Source: Rhodoluna sp. (GTDB taxonomy: Bacteria; Actinomycetota; Actinomycetes; Actinomycetales; Microbacteriaceae). From it: a stretch of 64,000 nucleotides of DNA. Location of the stretch: assembly GCA_024641985.1 (NCBI GenBank), contig JAHEBZ010000003.1, positions 310,001-374,000 of the forward strand. Direction: 5' to 3'. The notes under the pieces are model-generated. The model saw nothing but the letters and a program-made list of their open reading frames with translations, made no database searches and had not been told where the DNA came from. The position numbers and the translations under genes are program-made. This document shows, one piece after another, positions 1 to 10,195 of the stretch; within the stretch, counting starts at the first letter, position 1, and each line of letters opens with the position of its first letter.

Positions 1-695
1 AAACTCTTCTCACAGCCGACTACTCGCAAATCGAAATGCGCATCATGGCCCACCTCTCTGAAGATGAGGGCATCATCGAGGCATTCAAGACCGGCGAAGA
101 CCTGCACAAGTTTGTTGGAGCGCGCATCTATGGCGTTGAACCAGCAGAAGTAGATTCGGCCATGCGCTCGAAGGTAAAGGCGATGAGCTATGGACTTGTG
201 TATGGGCTAAGTGAATACGGGTTGGCAAAACAATTACGAATACCGAACGGCGAAGCCAAGCAACTGATGGCCGACTACTTTTCACGATTCGGGGGAGTGA
301 AACGCTATTTGGCAACGGTGGTTGATGAAGCCAAGACCGTTGGCTATACCGTAACCACGTTCGGTCGCCGAAGGCCATTCGATGACCTCAACAGCAAAAT
401 CTTTCAACTTCGCGAGAATGCGAGACGTGCTGCGCTAAACGCCCCAATCCAGGGCACAGCCGCCGACATCATGAAACTTGCGATGACCAAGATCGACGAA
501 AGAATGATTGAAGCAAAGCTAAATAGCCGCATGTTGCTTCAAGTTCACGACGAATTGGTGTTTGAGGTCGCCCCGGGCGAACTCGATACCCTCAAAGCCC
601 TCGTGATCGATCAAATGCAAAATGTGGTCGAGCTCTCTGTTCCCCTAGAGGTGCACATCGGGGTTGGCCGCAGCTGGGATGCCGCCGGTCACTGA
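1..695 (+). CDS. polA: DNA polymerase I, C-terminal part (partial)
   Basis: This is the 3' end of DNA polymerase I, cut by the window edge; the reading frame is open from base 3. The polymerase domain is recognisable. Motif A (DYSQIEMR) lies at bases 18-41, the O-helix region reads RSKVKAMSYGLVYG, an NAPIQGTAADIMKLAM stretch follows, and motif C is LLQVHDELVFEV. The enzyme fills gaps in repair and removes Okazaki primers. The residue matching E. coli Phe762 is Tyr (KAMSY), as is usual in actinobacterial PolA; Tyr here is known to weaken discrimination against dideoxynucleotides. The stop TGA shares one base with the next start. Confidence 0.97.
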   Translation, partial: TLLTADYSQIEMRIMAHLSEDEGIIEAFKTGEDLHKFVGARIYGVEPAEVDSAMRSKVKAMSYGLVYGLSEYGLAKQLRIPNGEAKQLMADYFSRFGGVKRYLATVVDEAKTVGYTVTTFGRRRPFDDLNSKIFQLRENARRAALNAPIQGTAADIMKLAMTKIDERMIEAKLNSRMLLQVHDELVFEVAPGELDTLKALVIDQMQNVVELSVPLEVHIGVGRSWDAAGH

Positions 696-952
696 TGATT
701 CGCGAAGTTTTCAAGGTAGAAATTACCGACGGTTTACACGCCAGGCCAGCGGCCGAATTTGTTCGGCTTGCCCAACTTGCCGATCACACCGTTTTAGTTT
801 CAAAACCAGGAGGTAAATCCAGCCCTGGTGACAGCATCCTCGCCCTAATGTCTTTGGGTGTGCAATTCGGTCAACAAATCATGGTTGAGGTTTCAGGACC
901 TAACGAAATATCGTTGCTGCAGAGCCTCAAATCGATTGTTCAAGGCAAATAA
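695..952 (+). CDS. HPr-family phosphocarrier protein
   Basis: An 85-residue HPr-like protein, the usual length for the family. The active-site stretch GLHARPAA carries the His phosphorylated by enzyme I and the Arg two residues later. The second conserved block, DSILALMSLG, keeps the Ser at the regulatory Ser46 position. HPr relays phosphate from phosphoenolpyruvate to sugar transporters of the PTS. It starts one base inside the polA stop (TGATG), so translation is probably coupled to polA. No enzyme I or EII gene is nearby, so whether it serves sugar uptake or only regulation cannot be told here. Confidence 0.88.
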   Translation: MIREVFKVEITDGLHARPAAEFVRLAQLADHTVLVSKPGGKSSPGDSILALMSLGVQFGQQIMVEVSGPNEISLLQSLKSIVQGK

Positions 953-1075
953 ATCGGCTAGGCTGGAGGGGCGTGTTTTTTGCGCAAACCCAATCCATTG
1001 CTGCGATTAGGCCCAAAGAAAATCTTTGGCAGTTTGTCGCGGCCCGAGTAATGCCCGTTAAGAGTAAATAAACAC

Positions 1076-2542
1076 ATGACCTCAAAGACCACAAAGCAGA
1101 TCGCCATCAACGATATTGGCTCTGCAGAAGACTTCCTTGCAGCAGTAGAAGCAACCCTGAAGTTCTTCAACGACGGCGACCTCATCGAAGGCACCGTAGT
1201 AAAAATTGACCGCGACGAAGTTCTTCTTGACGTCGGCTACAAGACCGAAGGTGTAATCCCTTCACGCGAGCTTTCAATTCGCCACGACGCAGATCCATCA
1301 GAGATCGTTGCAGTCGGCGACACCGTAGAGGCACTTGTTCTTCAGAAGGAAGACAAAGAAGGCCGCCTAATCCTTTCAAAGAAGCGCGCACAGTACGAGC
1401 GCGCATGGGGCGACGTCGAGAAGGTCAAAGAAGCAGATGGCACCGTTACCGGTGTTGTTATCGAGGTTGTTAAGGGTGGTCTGATCGTAGACATCGGCCT
1501 GCGCGGCTTCCTTCCTGCCTCACTTATCGAACTTCGCCGTGTTCGCGACCTTGGCCCATACCTTGGCCAGAAGGTTGAAGCCAAGATTCTAGAGCTCGAC
1601 AAGAACCGCAACAACGTTGTTCTTTCACGTCGCGCACTTCTCGAAGAGTCACAGTCAGCATCACGCAGCACCTTCCTAGCAGATCTAGCCAAGGGCCAGA
1701 TTCGCACCGGTGTTGTTTCATCTATCGTCAACTTCGGTGCATTCATCGACCTAGGTGGCGTAGACGGTCTAGTTCACGTTTCAGAGCTGTCATGGAAGCA
1801 CATCGAGCACGCCTCTGAGGTTGTTGAAATCGGCCAGGAGGTTACCGTTGAGGTTCTCGAGGTTGACCAAGAGCGCGAGCGCGTGTCGCTATCGCTAAAG
1901 GCAACTCAAGAAGACCCATGGCAGGTATTCGCCCGCACCCACGCAATCGGTCAGTACGCCCCTGGAAAGGTAACCAAGTTGGTTCCTTTCGGTGCGTTCG
2001 TTCGCGTTGCAGACGGCATCGAGGGCCTAGTTCACATCTCAGAGCTATCATCACGTCACATCGAACTAGCCGAGCAGGTTGTTTCGGTTAACCAGGATGT
2101 ATTCGTGAAGGTTATCGACATCGACCTAGAGCGTCGTCGCATCTCACTATCGCTAAAGCAAGCTACAGAAGAGGTTGACCCAGAGGGCACCGACTTCAAC
2201 CCAGCTCTTTACGGTATGGCTGCAGACTACGACGAGACCGGTCAGTACAAGTACCCTGAAGGCTTCGACCCTAAGACCAACGAATGGAAGGCTGGCTTCG
2301 AAGAAGCACGCGCCAAGTGGGAGAAGGAATACGCCGAGGCTCACGCCCGTTGGGAAGAGCACAAGAAGCAGGTTGCAGCCGCCAACGAGGCAGCCGCAAA
2401 GCTTCCTGAGGCAAGCGAAGCTCCTGCAGCTGCGTCTTCTTCATCATCGGCTAGCTACTCAAGCGAGTCATCAGAGACCGGCACCTTGGCTTCTGACGAG
2501 TCACTAGCGGCTCTTCGCGACAAGCTAAAGAGCGCCGAGTAA
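1076..2542 (+). CDS. rpsA: 30S ribosomal protein S1
   Basis: 488 residues with four S1 RNA-binding domains at roughly 34-106, 120-188, 206-276 and 293-361. They are followed by a charged tail of about 120 residues ending in a Ser/Ala/Glu-rich stretch. Four S1 domains and a long tail are the actinobacterial arrangement; E. coli S1 has six domains. S1 helps mRNA bind the 30S subunit. No Shine-Dalgarno is obvious just before the ATG, only AAGAG about 10 bases upstream, which is common for rpsA. Codon choice is noticeably more uniform than in the neighbours, as expected for a highly expressed gene. A strong hairpin follows the stop. Confidence 0.97.
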   Translation: MTSKTTKQIAINDIGSAEDFLAAVEATLKFFNDGDLIEGTVVKIDRDEVLLDVGYKTEGVIPSRELSIRHDADPSEIVAVGDTVEALVLQKEDKEGRLILSKKRAQYERAWGDVEKVKEADGTVTGVVIEVVKGGLIVDIGLRGFLPASLIELRRVRDLGPYLGQKVEAKILELDKNRNNVVLSRRALLEESQSASRSTFLADLAKGQIRTGVVSSIVNFGAFIDLGGVDGLVHVSELSWKHIEHASEVVEIGQEVTVEVLEVDQERERVSLSLKATQEDPWQVFARTHAIGQYAPGKVTKLVPFGAFVRVADGIEGLVHISELSSRHIELAEQVVSVNQDVFVKVIDIDLERRRISLSLKQATEEVDPEGTDFNPALYGMAADYDETGQYKYPEGFDPKTNEWKAGFEEARAKWEKEYAEAHARWEEHKKQVAAANEAAAKLPEASEAPAAASSSSSASYSSESSETGTLASDESLAALRDKLKSAE

Positions 2543-2553
2543 CACTCAAACAT

Positions 2554-2590
2554 CGAAACGGGTCGGCCATTGGTCGGCCCGTTTCGCTTT
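2554..2590 (+). terminator. Terminator hairpin after rpsA
   Basis: Bases 2554-2568 pair with 2572-2586 (15 bp with two G-U pairs) around a 3-base loop, followed by CTTT. It sits 12 bases after the rpsA stop and just before the coaE promoter-like element, so it probably insulates the two genes. Confidence 0.75.
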
Positions 2591-2609
2591 AACTTGGTCG
2601 GCCAAGATT

Positions 2610-2621
2610 TAGGCTTAGAAC
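2610..2621 (+). promoter_or_regulatory. Predicted leaderless promoter -10 of coaE
   Basis: TAGGCT at 2610-2615 is followed by exactly six bases and then the coaE ATG at 2622. There is no Shine-Dalgarno sequence. Transcription would begin at or next to the A of the ATG. The -35 region is weak. The same geometry recurs at many starts in the window. Confidence 0.5.
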
Positions 2622-3233
2622 ATGTACATTGTTGGCCTAACCGGCGGGATAGCCTCTGGCAAATCAACCATTGCCGCGCACTGGCAAAAACTGGGTGGTT
2701 TCGAGATCGATGCGGATCAGCTGGCTAGACAAGTGGTTGAACCTGGCACGCCAGGAGCCGCCGAGATTCGAGCGGTTTTTGGAGATGTCGTCTTCAACCA
2801 AGATGGAACGCTAAAACGCGGAGCCTTGGCTTCGATAGTGTTTGGCGACCCGCAGAAACGTGAAACCCTCGAAGCAATCCTGCACCCGCTAATTAGGGAA
2901 GCCGCGAAAGTGGCAGTGGCTAGCCAACCCGAATCAGCAATTGTGATTTACAACGTTCCACTTCTAGTCGAAGCCTCGGTCGACCTAGATTTTGACAAGA
3001 TAGTCACGGTTGAGGCGCCTATTGATAAGCAAATTGAACGTTTGATGCAGAGCCGCGGCTTAACTAAGCCTGAAGCCGAAGCGCGCATCGCTGCGCAGGC
3101 CACGCCAGCTCAGCGAGCCAATGCTGCCGACGCGATCTTAAGTTCGAATCAAAGCCTAGATCTGATGCTGACCGATTCCGAAATTATTTGGAATCAGATT
3201 AAACGGGAAGCATTGCTCAAGCAATCCGCTTGA
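2622..3233 (+). CDS. coaE: Dephospho-CoA kinase
   Basis: 203 residues, normal for CoaE. The protein opens with the P-loop [12 protein letters not shown] (about residues 6-17). It continues with the family's acidic substrate site (DADQLAR) and the LIREAA and VPLLVE segments of the lid and core. CoaE adds the 3'-phosphate to dephospho-CoA in the last step of coenzyme A synthesis, in the cytoplasm. Its place between rpsA and uvrB is standard in Actinobacteria. Several actinobacterial CoaE proteins carry a C-terminal UPF0157 domain; this one does not. Confidence 0.96.
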   Translation: MYIVGLTGGIASGKSTIAAHWQKLGGFEIDADQLARQVVEPGTPGAAEIRAVFGDVVFNQDGTLKRGALASIVFGDPQKRETLEAILHPLIREAAKVAVASQPESAIVIYNVPLLVEASVDLDFDKIVTVEAPIDKQIERLMQSRGLTKPEAEARIAAQATPAQRANAADAILSSNQSLDLMLTDSEIIWNQIKREALLKQSA

Positions 3234-3243
3234 AAATATCGAT

Positions 3244-5322
3244 ATGGAACCGACTAGATCATTTGCGCCTTTTGAGGTAATCAGCGAGTACACCCCCTCG
3301 GGTGACCAACCAACGGCCATTGCCGATTTGGCGGCAAGAATAAACGCCGGCGAAAAAGACGTGGTGCTGTTAGGTGCCACAGGAACAGGAAAATCGGCAA
3401 CCACGGCCTGGCTGATTGAGGCAGTTCAAAAACCAACCTTGGTGCTGGCGCACAACAAGACTCTCGCCGCGCAGCTTGTGAATGAATTTCGCGAACTATT
3501 GCCGAATAACGCAGTCGAATATTTCGTCAGCTACTACGACTATTACCAACCCGAGGCATACGTGCCCCAGACCGACACCTTCATCGAGAAAGACTCTTCG
3601 ATTAACGAAGAGGTTGAGAGACTTCGATATAAAGCAACCATGAGCCTGCTGAGCCGCAGAGATGTTGTGGTGGTTTCTACCGTTTCTTGCATTTACGGCC
3701 TTGGTGCACCAGCCGAATATCTAAACCAAAGCGTGGCACTTCAGGTGGGCGACAGAATCGACCGAGATGCCCTAATTCGCAAATTCGTCGACTTGCAATA
3801 CAAGCGCAACGATTTCGATTTCTCGCGGGGCAACTTTCGAGTCAAGGGCGACACCATCGAAATCATCCCGGTCTATGACGAACTGGCCACTCGAATAGAG
3901 TTCTTTGGCGATGAAATTGAAGCAATCTATTCGCTTTCGCCACTCACCGGCGAGATTCAGCGCGAAGAGAAGGCAGTGGCCATTTTCCCGGCTTCCTACT
4001 ATGTCGCTCCGGTTGAACGCATGGCAAAGGCCATGGAGGCCATCGAGGAGGAGTTGGTCTGGCGTTTGAAAGAGCTCGAGTCGCAAGGCAAACTTCTCGA
4101 AGCTCAAAGATTAAAGATGCGCACAACCTTTGACCTAGAGATGATCAAAGAGCTCGGTTTTTGCAGCGGAATCGAAAACTATTCACGGCACATCGATGGC
4201 CGTGGCCAAGGTGAGGCAGGCGCGTGCCTACTCGACTATTTCCCCGAAGATTTCTTGACGGTTATCGACGAATCGCACGCAACTGTTCCACAGATCGGTG
4301 CAATGTATGAAGGCGATTCGAGTCGCAAGCGCACCCTGGTAGAGCATGGTTTCAGGCTGCCTTCGGCGCTCGACAACCGGCCACTAAAATTCAGCGAATT
4401 CCTTGAACGAGTCGGCCAAACCGTCTACCTTTCGGCAACTCCGGGCAAATATGAAATGAATCTGGGCGCCGGTGTTGTTGAGCAGATCATTCGCCCGACG
4501 GGGCTGATCGACCCAGAAATCGTGATCAAACCGAGCAAGGGTCAAATCGATGATTTGCTCGAAGAGATAAGAGTTAGAGCAGCCAAAGATGAGCGAGTTT
4601 TGGTGACCACTCTGACTAAAAAGATGGCCGAAGAACTCACCGATTTCTTGACCGAAGCAGGGGTTCGGGTTCGCTACCTGCATTCAGATGTAGACACGCT
4701 TAGAAGAGTTGAGCTGCTGCGTGAATTGCGCAGCGGGCTTTTCGACGTGCTAATCGGAATCAACCTTCTGCGCGAAGGTCTCGATCTGCCCGAAGTTTCG
4801 CTGGTCAGCATTCTCGATGCCGATAAAGAGGGTTTCTTGCGCTCAACGACCTCACTAATTCAAACCATTGGTCGCGCAGCTCGAAACATCAACGGCCAGG
4901 TTCACATGTATGCCGACAATGTGACCGATTCGATGGCTAGGGCGATCGATGAGACCAACCGACGCAGAGCCAAGCAAGTCGCCTATAACCTCGAACGAGG
5001 AGTAGACCCCCAACCATTGCGCAAGAAGATTGCCGATATCACCGACCAAATCCTTCGCGAGGAGGCAGACACCGCTCAATTACTCGAAGCGGCTCAAAAG
5101 AATAAGCGCAATAAAGACGGCAAAACTGTTATTCCTTTGAAGGCTCGAAAGGGCATCGCAGGCATGGCCTATAACGAAATTCTTTCGGTGATCGTTGATT
5201 TGGATGAGCAGATGAAGGCGGCCGCAGTTGAGCTCAAATTCGAGTTGGCAGCACGGTTGCGAGACGAAATATCTGAAATGAAGCACGAGCTTCGTCAAAT
5301 GGAAAAGGCAGGCCACGCTTAG
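3244..5322 (+). CDS. uvrB: UvrABC system protein B
   Basis: 692 residues, typical for UvrB. Walker A is GATGTGKS near residue 44. The damage-probing beta-hairpin carries [10 protein letters not shown] near residue 96. The Walker B variant is VIDESH near residue 339, and a C-terminal UVR coiled-coil that contacts UvrC occupies about 650-690. UvrB is the damage-verifying helicase-like subunit of nucleotide excision repair, loaded by UvrA and cut beside by UvrC. It lies 10 bases after coaE and 33 bases before uvrA. No Shine-Dalgarno precedes the ATG, so it may be read from coaE by coupling. Confidence 0.98.
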   Translation: MEPTRSFAPFEVISEYTPSGDQPTAIADLAARINAGEKDVVLLGATGTGKSATTAWLIEAVQKPTLVLAHNKTLAAQLVNEFRELLPNNAVEYFVSYYDYYQPEAYVPQTDTFIEKDSSINEEVERLRYKATMSLLSRRDVVVVSTVSCIYGLGAPAEYLNQSVALQVGDRIDRDALIRKFVDLQYKRNDFDFSRGNFRVKGDTIEIIPVYDELATRIEFFGDEIEAIYSLSPLTGEIQREEKAVAIFPASYYVAPVERMAKAMEAIEEELVWRLKELESQGKLLEAQRLKMRTTFDLEMIKELGFCSGIENYSRHIDGRGQGEAGACLLDYFPEDFLTVIDESHATVPQIGAMYEGDSSRKRTLVEHGFRLPSALDNRPLKFSEFLERVGQTVYLSATPGKYEMNLGAGVVEQIIRPTGLIDPEIVIKPSKGQIDDLLEEIRVRAAKDERVLVTTLTKKMAEELTDFLTEAGVRVRYLHSDVDTLRRVELLRELRSGLFDVLIGINLLREGLDLPEVSLVSILDADKEGFLRSTTSLIQTIGRAARNINGQVHMYADNVTDSMARAIDETNRRRAKQVAYNLERGVDPQPLRKKIADITDQILREEADTAQLLEAAQKNKRNKDGKTVIPLKARKGIAGMAYNEILSVIVDLDEQMKAAAVELKFELAARLRDEISEMKHELRQMEKAGHA

Positions 5323-5346
5323 GCGCGTTGGCGCTGATTGCGAGGT

Positions 5347-5358
5347 TAAACTTTCATG
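5347..5358 (+). promoter_or_regulatory. Predicted -10 element before uvrA
   Basis: TAAACT at 5347-5352 ends only three bases before the ATG at 5356 but exactly six bases before an in-frame GTG at 5359. The six-base spacing matches the leaderless pattern seen elsewhere in this window and would favour the GTG as the first codon. This is inference from spacing only. Confidence 0.35.
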
Positions 5359-8223
5359 GTGTCTATAAGCCAGATCCATCACAACAACAAGCTCATCATC
5401 AAGGGCGCGCGCGTTCACAACTTGCAAAATGTGAATCTCGAAATTCCACGAGACTCGATGGTGGTGTTCACCGGCCTCAGTGGTTCGGGCAAGTCTTCGT
5501 TGGCGTTCGACACCATTTTTGCCGAAGGCCAGCGCCGCTATGTTGAATCTCTTTCGGCCTATGCGCGTCAATTTTTGGGCCAGGTTGATCGCCCAGATGT
5601 TGATTTTATTGAGGGTTTAAGCCCCGCCGTATCGATTGACCAGAAATCGACAAACCGAAACCCGCGTTCGACTGTCGGAACTATTACCGAGATTCACGAC
5701 TACCTTCGCCTGCTTTGGGCTCGTGTTGGAGTGCCGTTCTGCGCCGAGTGTGGCGAAAAAATTGTCAAGCAAACCCCACAGCAAATAGTCGACCAAATCC
5801 TCGAAATGCCTGACGGCACTCGCTTTCAGATTCTGGCTCAAATTGTTGACCAAAAAAAGGGCGAGTTCGTAGACCTCTTTCGCGACCTAAACGCCCAAGG
5901 CTTCGCTCGTGCAGTCGTTGACGGCGAGGTTGTCTCTCTTGCCGAAGCTAAACCACTCAAAAAAACCTTTAAGCACGATATCTCGGTCGTTGTGGATCGA
6001 TTGGTGAACAAGCCCGACATCATTGGCCGTCTCGCCGACTCTGTTGAAACCGCTCTAAAACTTGCTGGCGGACGAATTCTTATAGACCTTGTTGACGAGG
6101 CTGCTGGGCCAACCAAGACCAGAGTTTTTAGCGAAAAAATGTCTTGCCCCAACGAGCATGCGCTTAGCCTCACCGAGATCGAGCCTCGCACATTTTCATT
6201 CAACGCACCCTTTGGTGCTTGCCCTACCTGTTCTGGGCTAGGCACCAAGCAAGCCGTAGATGGAGACCTTGTTATCGGCGACCACGAGGCAAGCATCAAT
6301 GGGGGAGTTATTTTGCCTTGGTCAACCCAGGGTAAGGGCCTGTTTAGTTATTTCACCCGCATGCTTGAAGGTCTGGCAGCTGACATGGAGTTCTCGCTTG
6401 ACACACCGTGGAACGAGCTTGCCGAAGAGGTGCAGCAAGCCGTTCTGCACGGCAATAACTTCGATGTTCAGGTGAAGTGGAAGAACCGATACGGTCGCGA
6501 GTTGCGCTACACAACCGGTTTCGAAGGCGTGCTCAGCTATATCGAGCGCAAATATTTAGAGTCTGAAAACGACTTTGCTCGTGGCCGCTGGAGCGGGTTC
6601 TTGCGCGAGGTTCCGTGCCCGGCCTGCGAAGGCAGACGCCTAAAGCCTGAAGTTCTGGCGGTAAAGGTAGACAACCGCTCGATAGCCGATGTTGCCGCCA
6701 TGAGCCTTGGCGACGCCGTCAAGTTTTTCGAAACCATTCATCTCGACGACCGCGATGTAAAAATTGCGGCCCAGGTGCTTCGCGAAATTCGCGCCCGCCT
6801 CGACTTCTTGCTTGCCGTCGGGCTCGATTATTTGAGCCTCGAACGTGCGGCCGGCAGCCTATCTGGTGGCGAAGCACAACGCATTCGCCTTGCCACACAA
6901 ATTGGCTCGGGGCTAACCGGCGTGCTCTATGTGCTTGATGAGCCGAGTATCGGTTTGCACCAAAGAGACAACCGTCGCCTAATTGACACGCTGATAAAGT
7001 TGCGCGACCTTGGCAACACCCTGATTGTGGTTGAGCACGATGAAGACACCATCAAGGCATCTGACTGGATTGTCGACATCGGCCCAGGTGCTGGAGTTAA
7101 CGGTGGCACCGTGGTGCACAGCGGAACCTATGAAGAACTTCTCACCAATACAACATCGGTGACCGGGGCATTTATGGCTGGCCGCGAGAAAATCGAAACC
7201 CCAAAGAACCGCCGCATTATCGACCCCGCCCGCAAGATCAAAGTGATTGGCGCGCGTGAGAACAATCTCAAAACCGTTGACGTCGAGTTTCCGCTTGGAA
7301 CCCTAACCGCGGTGACCGGCGTGAGTGGCTCTGGCAAGTCATCGTTGGTAAACGACGTGTTGTATGAGGTTCTGGCTAACACGCTAAACGGCGCCAAGGG
7401 CGTTGCTGGCAAGCACACTCGCATCGAGGGGCTCGACCAACTCGACAAGGTTGTGCACGTTGACCAAAACCCAATCGGCAGAACTCCACGCTCGAACCCG
7501 GCAACCTATACGGGTGTTTTTGATCATATTCGCAAGCTTTTTGCCGACACTCAAGAATCAAAGGCCCGCGGTTATCAGCAGGGTCGCTTCTCGTTCAACG
7601 TAAAGGGCGGCCGATGCGAGGCCTGTTCTGGCGATGGCACCCTGCGCATCGAGATGAACTTCTTGCCAGACGTTTATGTTGCCTGCGAGGTTTGCCACGG
7701 TGAGCGCTATAACCGCGAGACTCTTCAGGTTAAATACAAGGGCAAGAACATCGCCGAAGTTCTTGAAATGCCGATCGCCGAGGCTGCAGAGTTCTTTGCA
7801 CCGATAACTTCGATTGCCAGATTCTTGGTAACGCTCGTTGAGGTTGGGCTTGGTTATGTGCGATTGGGCCAAAGTGCCACCACGCTTTCGGGCGGTGAAG
7901 CGCAACGAGTCAAGTTGGCAACCGAGCTGCAAAAGCGCTCGAACGGGCGCAGCATCTATGTTCTCGACGAACCAACCACCGGTTTGCACTTCGAAGATGT
8001 TCGCAAGCTGCTTATGGTGCTCAATGGTCTAGTCGATAAGGGCAACACTGTGCTGGTTATCGAGCACAACCTCGATGTAATTAAGTGCGCCGACTGGATC
8101 GTTGACATGGGCCCAGAGGGTGGCTCTAGAGGCGGCGAGGTGGTTGCTATCGGCACACCAGAGCAGGTTGCCAAGAACTCGAAGAGCTTCACCGGCGGAT
8201 TCTTGAAGGAGATTCTCGACTAG
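5356..8223 (+). CDS. uvrA: UvrABC system protein A
   Basis: 955 residues, full length. It has two ABC ATPase modules: Walker [15 protein letters not shown] near residue 37 and [10 protein letters not shown] near residue 655, each with its own LSGGEAQR signature. Zinc-binding Cys pairs are visible (CPTCSG, CPACEG, and CEAC...CEVC in the second module). UvrA scans DNA for lesions and loads UvrB. The ATG at 5356 has no Shine-Dalgarno; a GTG one codon later fits a leaderless start better. Its stop overlaps the GTG of uvrC by one base, so uvrA and uvrC are surely co-transcribed. Confidence 0.98.
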   Translation: MVSISQIHHNNKLIIKGARVHNLQNVNLEIPRDSMVVFTGLSGSGKSSLAFDTIFAEGQRRYVESLSAYARQFLGQVDRPDVDFIEGLSPAVSIDQKSTNRNPRSTVGTITEIHDYLRLLWARVGVPFCAECGEKIVKQTPQQIVDQILEMPDGTRFQILAQIVDQKKGEFVDLFRDLNAQGFARAVVDGEVVSLAEAKPLKKTFKHDISVVVDRLVNKPDIIGRLADSVETALKLAGGRILIDLVDEAAGPTKTRVFSEKMSCPNEHALSLTEIEPRTFSFNAPFGACPTCSGLGTKQAVDGDLVIGDHEASINGGVILPWSTQGKGLFSYFTRMLEGLAADMEFSLDTPWNELAEEVQQAVLHGNNFDVQVKWKNRYGRELRYTTGFEGVLSYIERKYLESENDFARGRWSGFLREVPCPACEGRRLKPEVLAVKVDNRSIADVAAMSLGDAVKFFETIHLDDRDVKIAAQVLREIRARLDFLLAVGLDYLSLERAAGSLSGGEAQRIRLATQIGSGLTGVLYVLDEPSIGLHQRDNRRLIDTLIKLRDLGNTLIVVEHDEDTIKASDWIVDIGPGAGVNGGTVVHSGTYEELLTNTTSVTGAFMAGREKIETPKNRRIIDPARKIKVIGARENNLKTVDVEFPLGTLTAVTGVSGSGKSSLVNDVLYEVLANTLNGAKGVAGKHTRIEGLDQLDKVVHVDQNPIGRTPRSNPATYTGVFDHIRKLFADTQESKARGYQQGRFSFNVKGGRCEACSGDGTLRIEMNFLPDVYVACEVCHGERYNRETLQVKYKGKNIAEVLEMPIAEAAEFFAPITSIARFLVTLVEVGLGYVRLGQSATTLSGGEAQRVKLATELQKRSNGRSIYVLDEPTTGLHFEDVRKLLMVLNGLVDKGNTVLVIEHNLDVIKCADWIVDMGPEGGSRGGEVVAIGTPEQVAKNSKSFTGGFLKEILD

Positions 8224-10088
8224 TGGCAAACGACCTCTCGTTTCGCCCCAAGACCGGTGAGATTCCAACCGATCCGGGAGTTTATCGCTGGCTGGATGAG
8301 ACTGGCCGAGTGCTTTATGTTGGTAAGGCCAAAAACCTCAGAGCAAGATTAAGCAACTATTTTGGCCCGCTTGAGAGCCTTCACGAGCGAACCCGTCGAA
8401 TGGTTACCAGCGCCGTCGATGTGCAGTGGACAATTGTCAAAAGTGAATATGAAGCGCTGCAACTCGAATTCACCTGGATCAAAGAATATGACCCACCATT
8501 TAACGTTCAATTTAAGGACGATAAGTCCTACCCTTACCTCGCGGTATCAACCGGCGACTCTTATCCCAGAGCCTTCATCACTCGCAATCGAGGTCTAAAA
8601 GGAGTCAAGTATTTTGGCCCCTACACCCAGGCTTGGGCAGTTCGCGAAACTCTCGACACACTGCTAAAGGTCTATCCGGTAAGAAGCTGCTCTTCGGGAG
8701 TATTTAACCGGGCTCAATCATCGGGTAGAGCCTGCCTGCTTGGCGACATCGGCAAATGTGCCGCACCCTGCGTTGGCAGAGTTACCTCAACAGAGCACAA
8801 GGCAATCGCGAAGCAATTTATCGACTTCATGGGAGGTGGTGACACCGAACACGTCGAAACTCTTAGATCCCGCATGCTCGAGGCATCTGAGGCTCAGCAG
8901 TATGAATTGGCCGGAAGGCTGAGAGACAATGTTGAGGCGCTCGAGACAATCCTCGAAAAAAGCACGATCGTGTTGAGCGATAACACCGATGCCGATCTCT
9001 TTGGCATCGCCGACGACGAGTTGGCAGCCGCTGTGTCTCAGTTCATTGTTCGCGGTGGTCGAATTCGCGGTGTGCGTGGCTGGGTTGTCGACAAAGAACT
9101 TGAGCGAGACCTGAGCGAGCTGGTTGAGTATGTGTTGCAAAATGTGTACTCGCCGACAGATGGGGCAGAACCTCAAGAAGTGCCACGTGAGGTAATTGTT
9201 CCGGCGTTGCCCGATGACTCCAAAGAACTCAGCAGGTGGTTGGGTGAACTGCGCGGTTCTAAGGTTGATCTGCGAGTTGCCCAGCGCGGCGACAAGGCGG
9301 CCTTAGCAGACACGGCCCTCACCAACGCCAAACACGCTCTGATGCTATACAAAACCAGACGAAGTGCCGATTTCACGGCCAGAGCAGATGCCCTAGCCGG
9401 CATCCAAAGCGCGTTGAACCTGGCCGAAGCACCACTGCGCATTGAATGTTTTGACGTGTCGCATCTTGGTGGAACGGGCGTGGTTGCCTCAATGGTGGTT
9501 TTTGAAGACGGACTGCCAAAGAAAGACCACTATCGAAGGTTCTCGATCGAAGAGACGACCGATGACACAGAATCGATTTATCAAGTCATGTCTCGGCGTT
9601 TGAAATATTTGAAAGACCCAGCTAGCGATGCAGAACTAATTGATCCGGGCAAATTTAGCTATCGGCCTTCGCTTTTAATCGTTGATGGTGGTTTGCCGCA
9701 GGTAAACGCCGCGCAGCGAGCTATCAACGACTCTGGCGTCGGTGGGCTTACCGTGGTTGGCCTGGCAAAGCGACTCGAAGAGGTTTGGCTTCCAGGTGAT
9801 GAATTTCCGATTATTTTGCCAAGGGCAACCGACGAGCTGTTCTTGCTGCAACGGATTCGCGATGAGGCACACCGATTCGCTATAAGTTATCAACGCAAAA
9901 AGCGTTCAAGCAGCATCGCGAGTGTTTTAGGCGAGATTCCCGGTTTAGGTGAAAAGCGCATCAGCGCATTGTTGAGGCGATTTGGCTCTGCCAAACGCCT
10001 CAAAGTTGCCTCGGTCGACGAGATTTCGGAGGTGGCTGGAATCGGCTATTCACTCGCCGTTCAGATTATTGAAGGTCTAAAAAAGTAA
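8223..10088 (+). CDS. uvrC: UvrABC system protein C
   Basis: 621 residues. The N-terminal GIY-YIG nuclease domain, which makes the 3' cut, spans about 15-95 (GVYRWLD...[14 protein letters not shown]). A UVR motif that binds UvrB lies near 205-240. The RNase H-like nuclease that makes the 5' cut follows ([11 protein letters not shown] and [10 protein letters not shown] carry its acidic residues), then a C-terminal helix-hairpin-helix pair (about 565-620). It starts with GTG overlapping the uvrA stop by one base. Having all three uvr genes side by side is common in Actinobacteria. Confidence 0.98.
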   Translation: MANDLSFRPKTGEIPTDPGVYRWLDETGRVLYVGKAKNLRARLSNYFGPLESLHERTRRMVTSAVDVQWTIVKSEYEALQLEFTWIKEYDPPFNVQFKDDKSYPYLAVSTGDSYPRAFITRNRGLKGVKYFGPYTQAWAVRETLDTLLKVYPVRSCSSGVFNRAQSSGRACLLGDIGKCAAPCVGRVTSTEHKAIAKQFIDFMGGGDTEHVETLRSRMLEASEAQQYELAGRLRDNVEALETILEKSTIVLSDNTDADLFGIADDELAAAVSQFIVRGGRIRGVRGWVVDKELERDLSELVEYVLQNVYSPTDGAEPQEVPREVIVPALPDDSKELSRWLGELRGSKVDLRVAQRGDKAALADTALTNAKHALMLYKTRRSADFTARADALAGIQSALNLAEAPLRIECFDVSHLGGTGVVASMVVFEDGLPKKDHYRRFSIEETTDDTESIYQVMSRRLKYLKDPASDAELIDPGKFSYRPSLLIVDGGLPQVNAAQRAINDSGVGGLTVVGLAKRLEEVWLPGDEFPIILPRATDELFLLQRIRDEAHRFAISYQRKKRSSSIASVLGEIPGLGEKRISALLRRFGSAKRLKVASVDEISEVAGIGYSLAVQIIEGLKK

Positions 10089-10195
10089 CGATTTGCTTTC
10101 GGCGTGTCGCGAGGCGTTAGACTTCTACAAACCGCGTCACAGCAAGCAACACGCCGAGACGCCTGATTTCTGATTAGAACGACGTAGGAGGGGCC
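10089..10195 (+). other. uvrC-rapZ spacer with crossed inverted repeats
   Basis: A 107-base spacer. CGGCGTGT (10100-10107) is complementary to ACACGCCG (10149-10156), and AGGCGT (10112-10117) to ACGCCT (10159-10164). The two pairings cross rather than nest, so they would form either alternative hairpins or a pseudoknot. A good Shine-Dalgarno (AGGAGG) precedes rapZ. Function unknown. Confidence 0.4.

Noticed and set aside
3234-5355. LexA (SOS) boxes before uvrB or uvrA
   Set aside because: No TCGAAC-N4-GTTCGA-like palindrome was found by eye in either upstream region.
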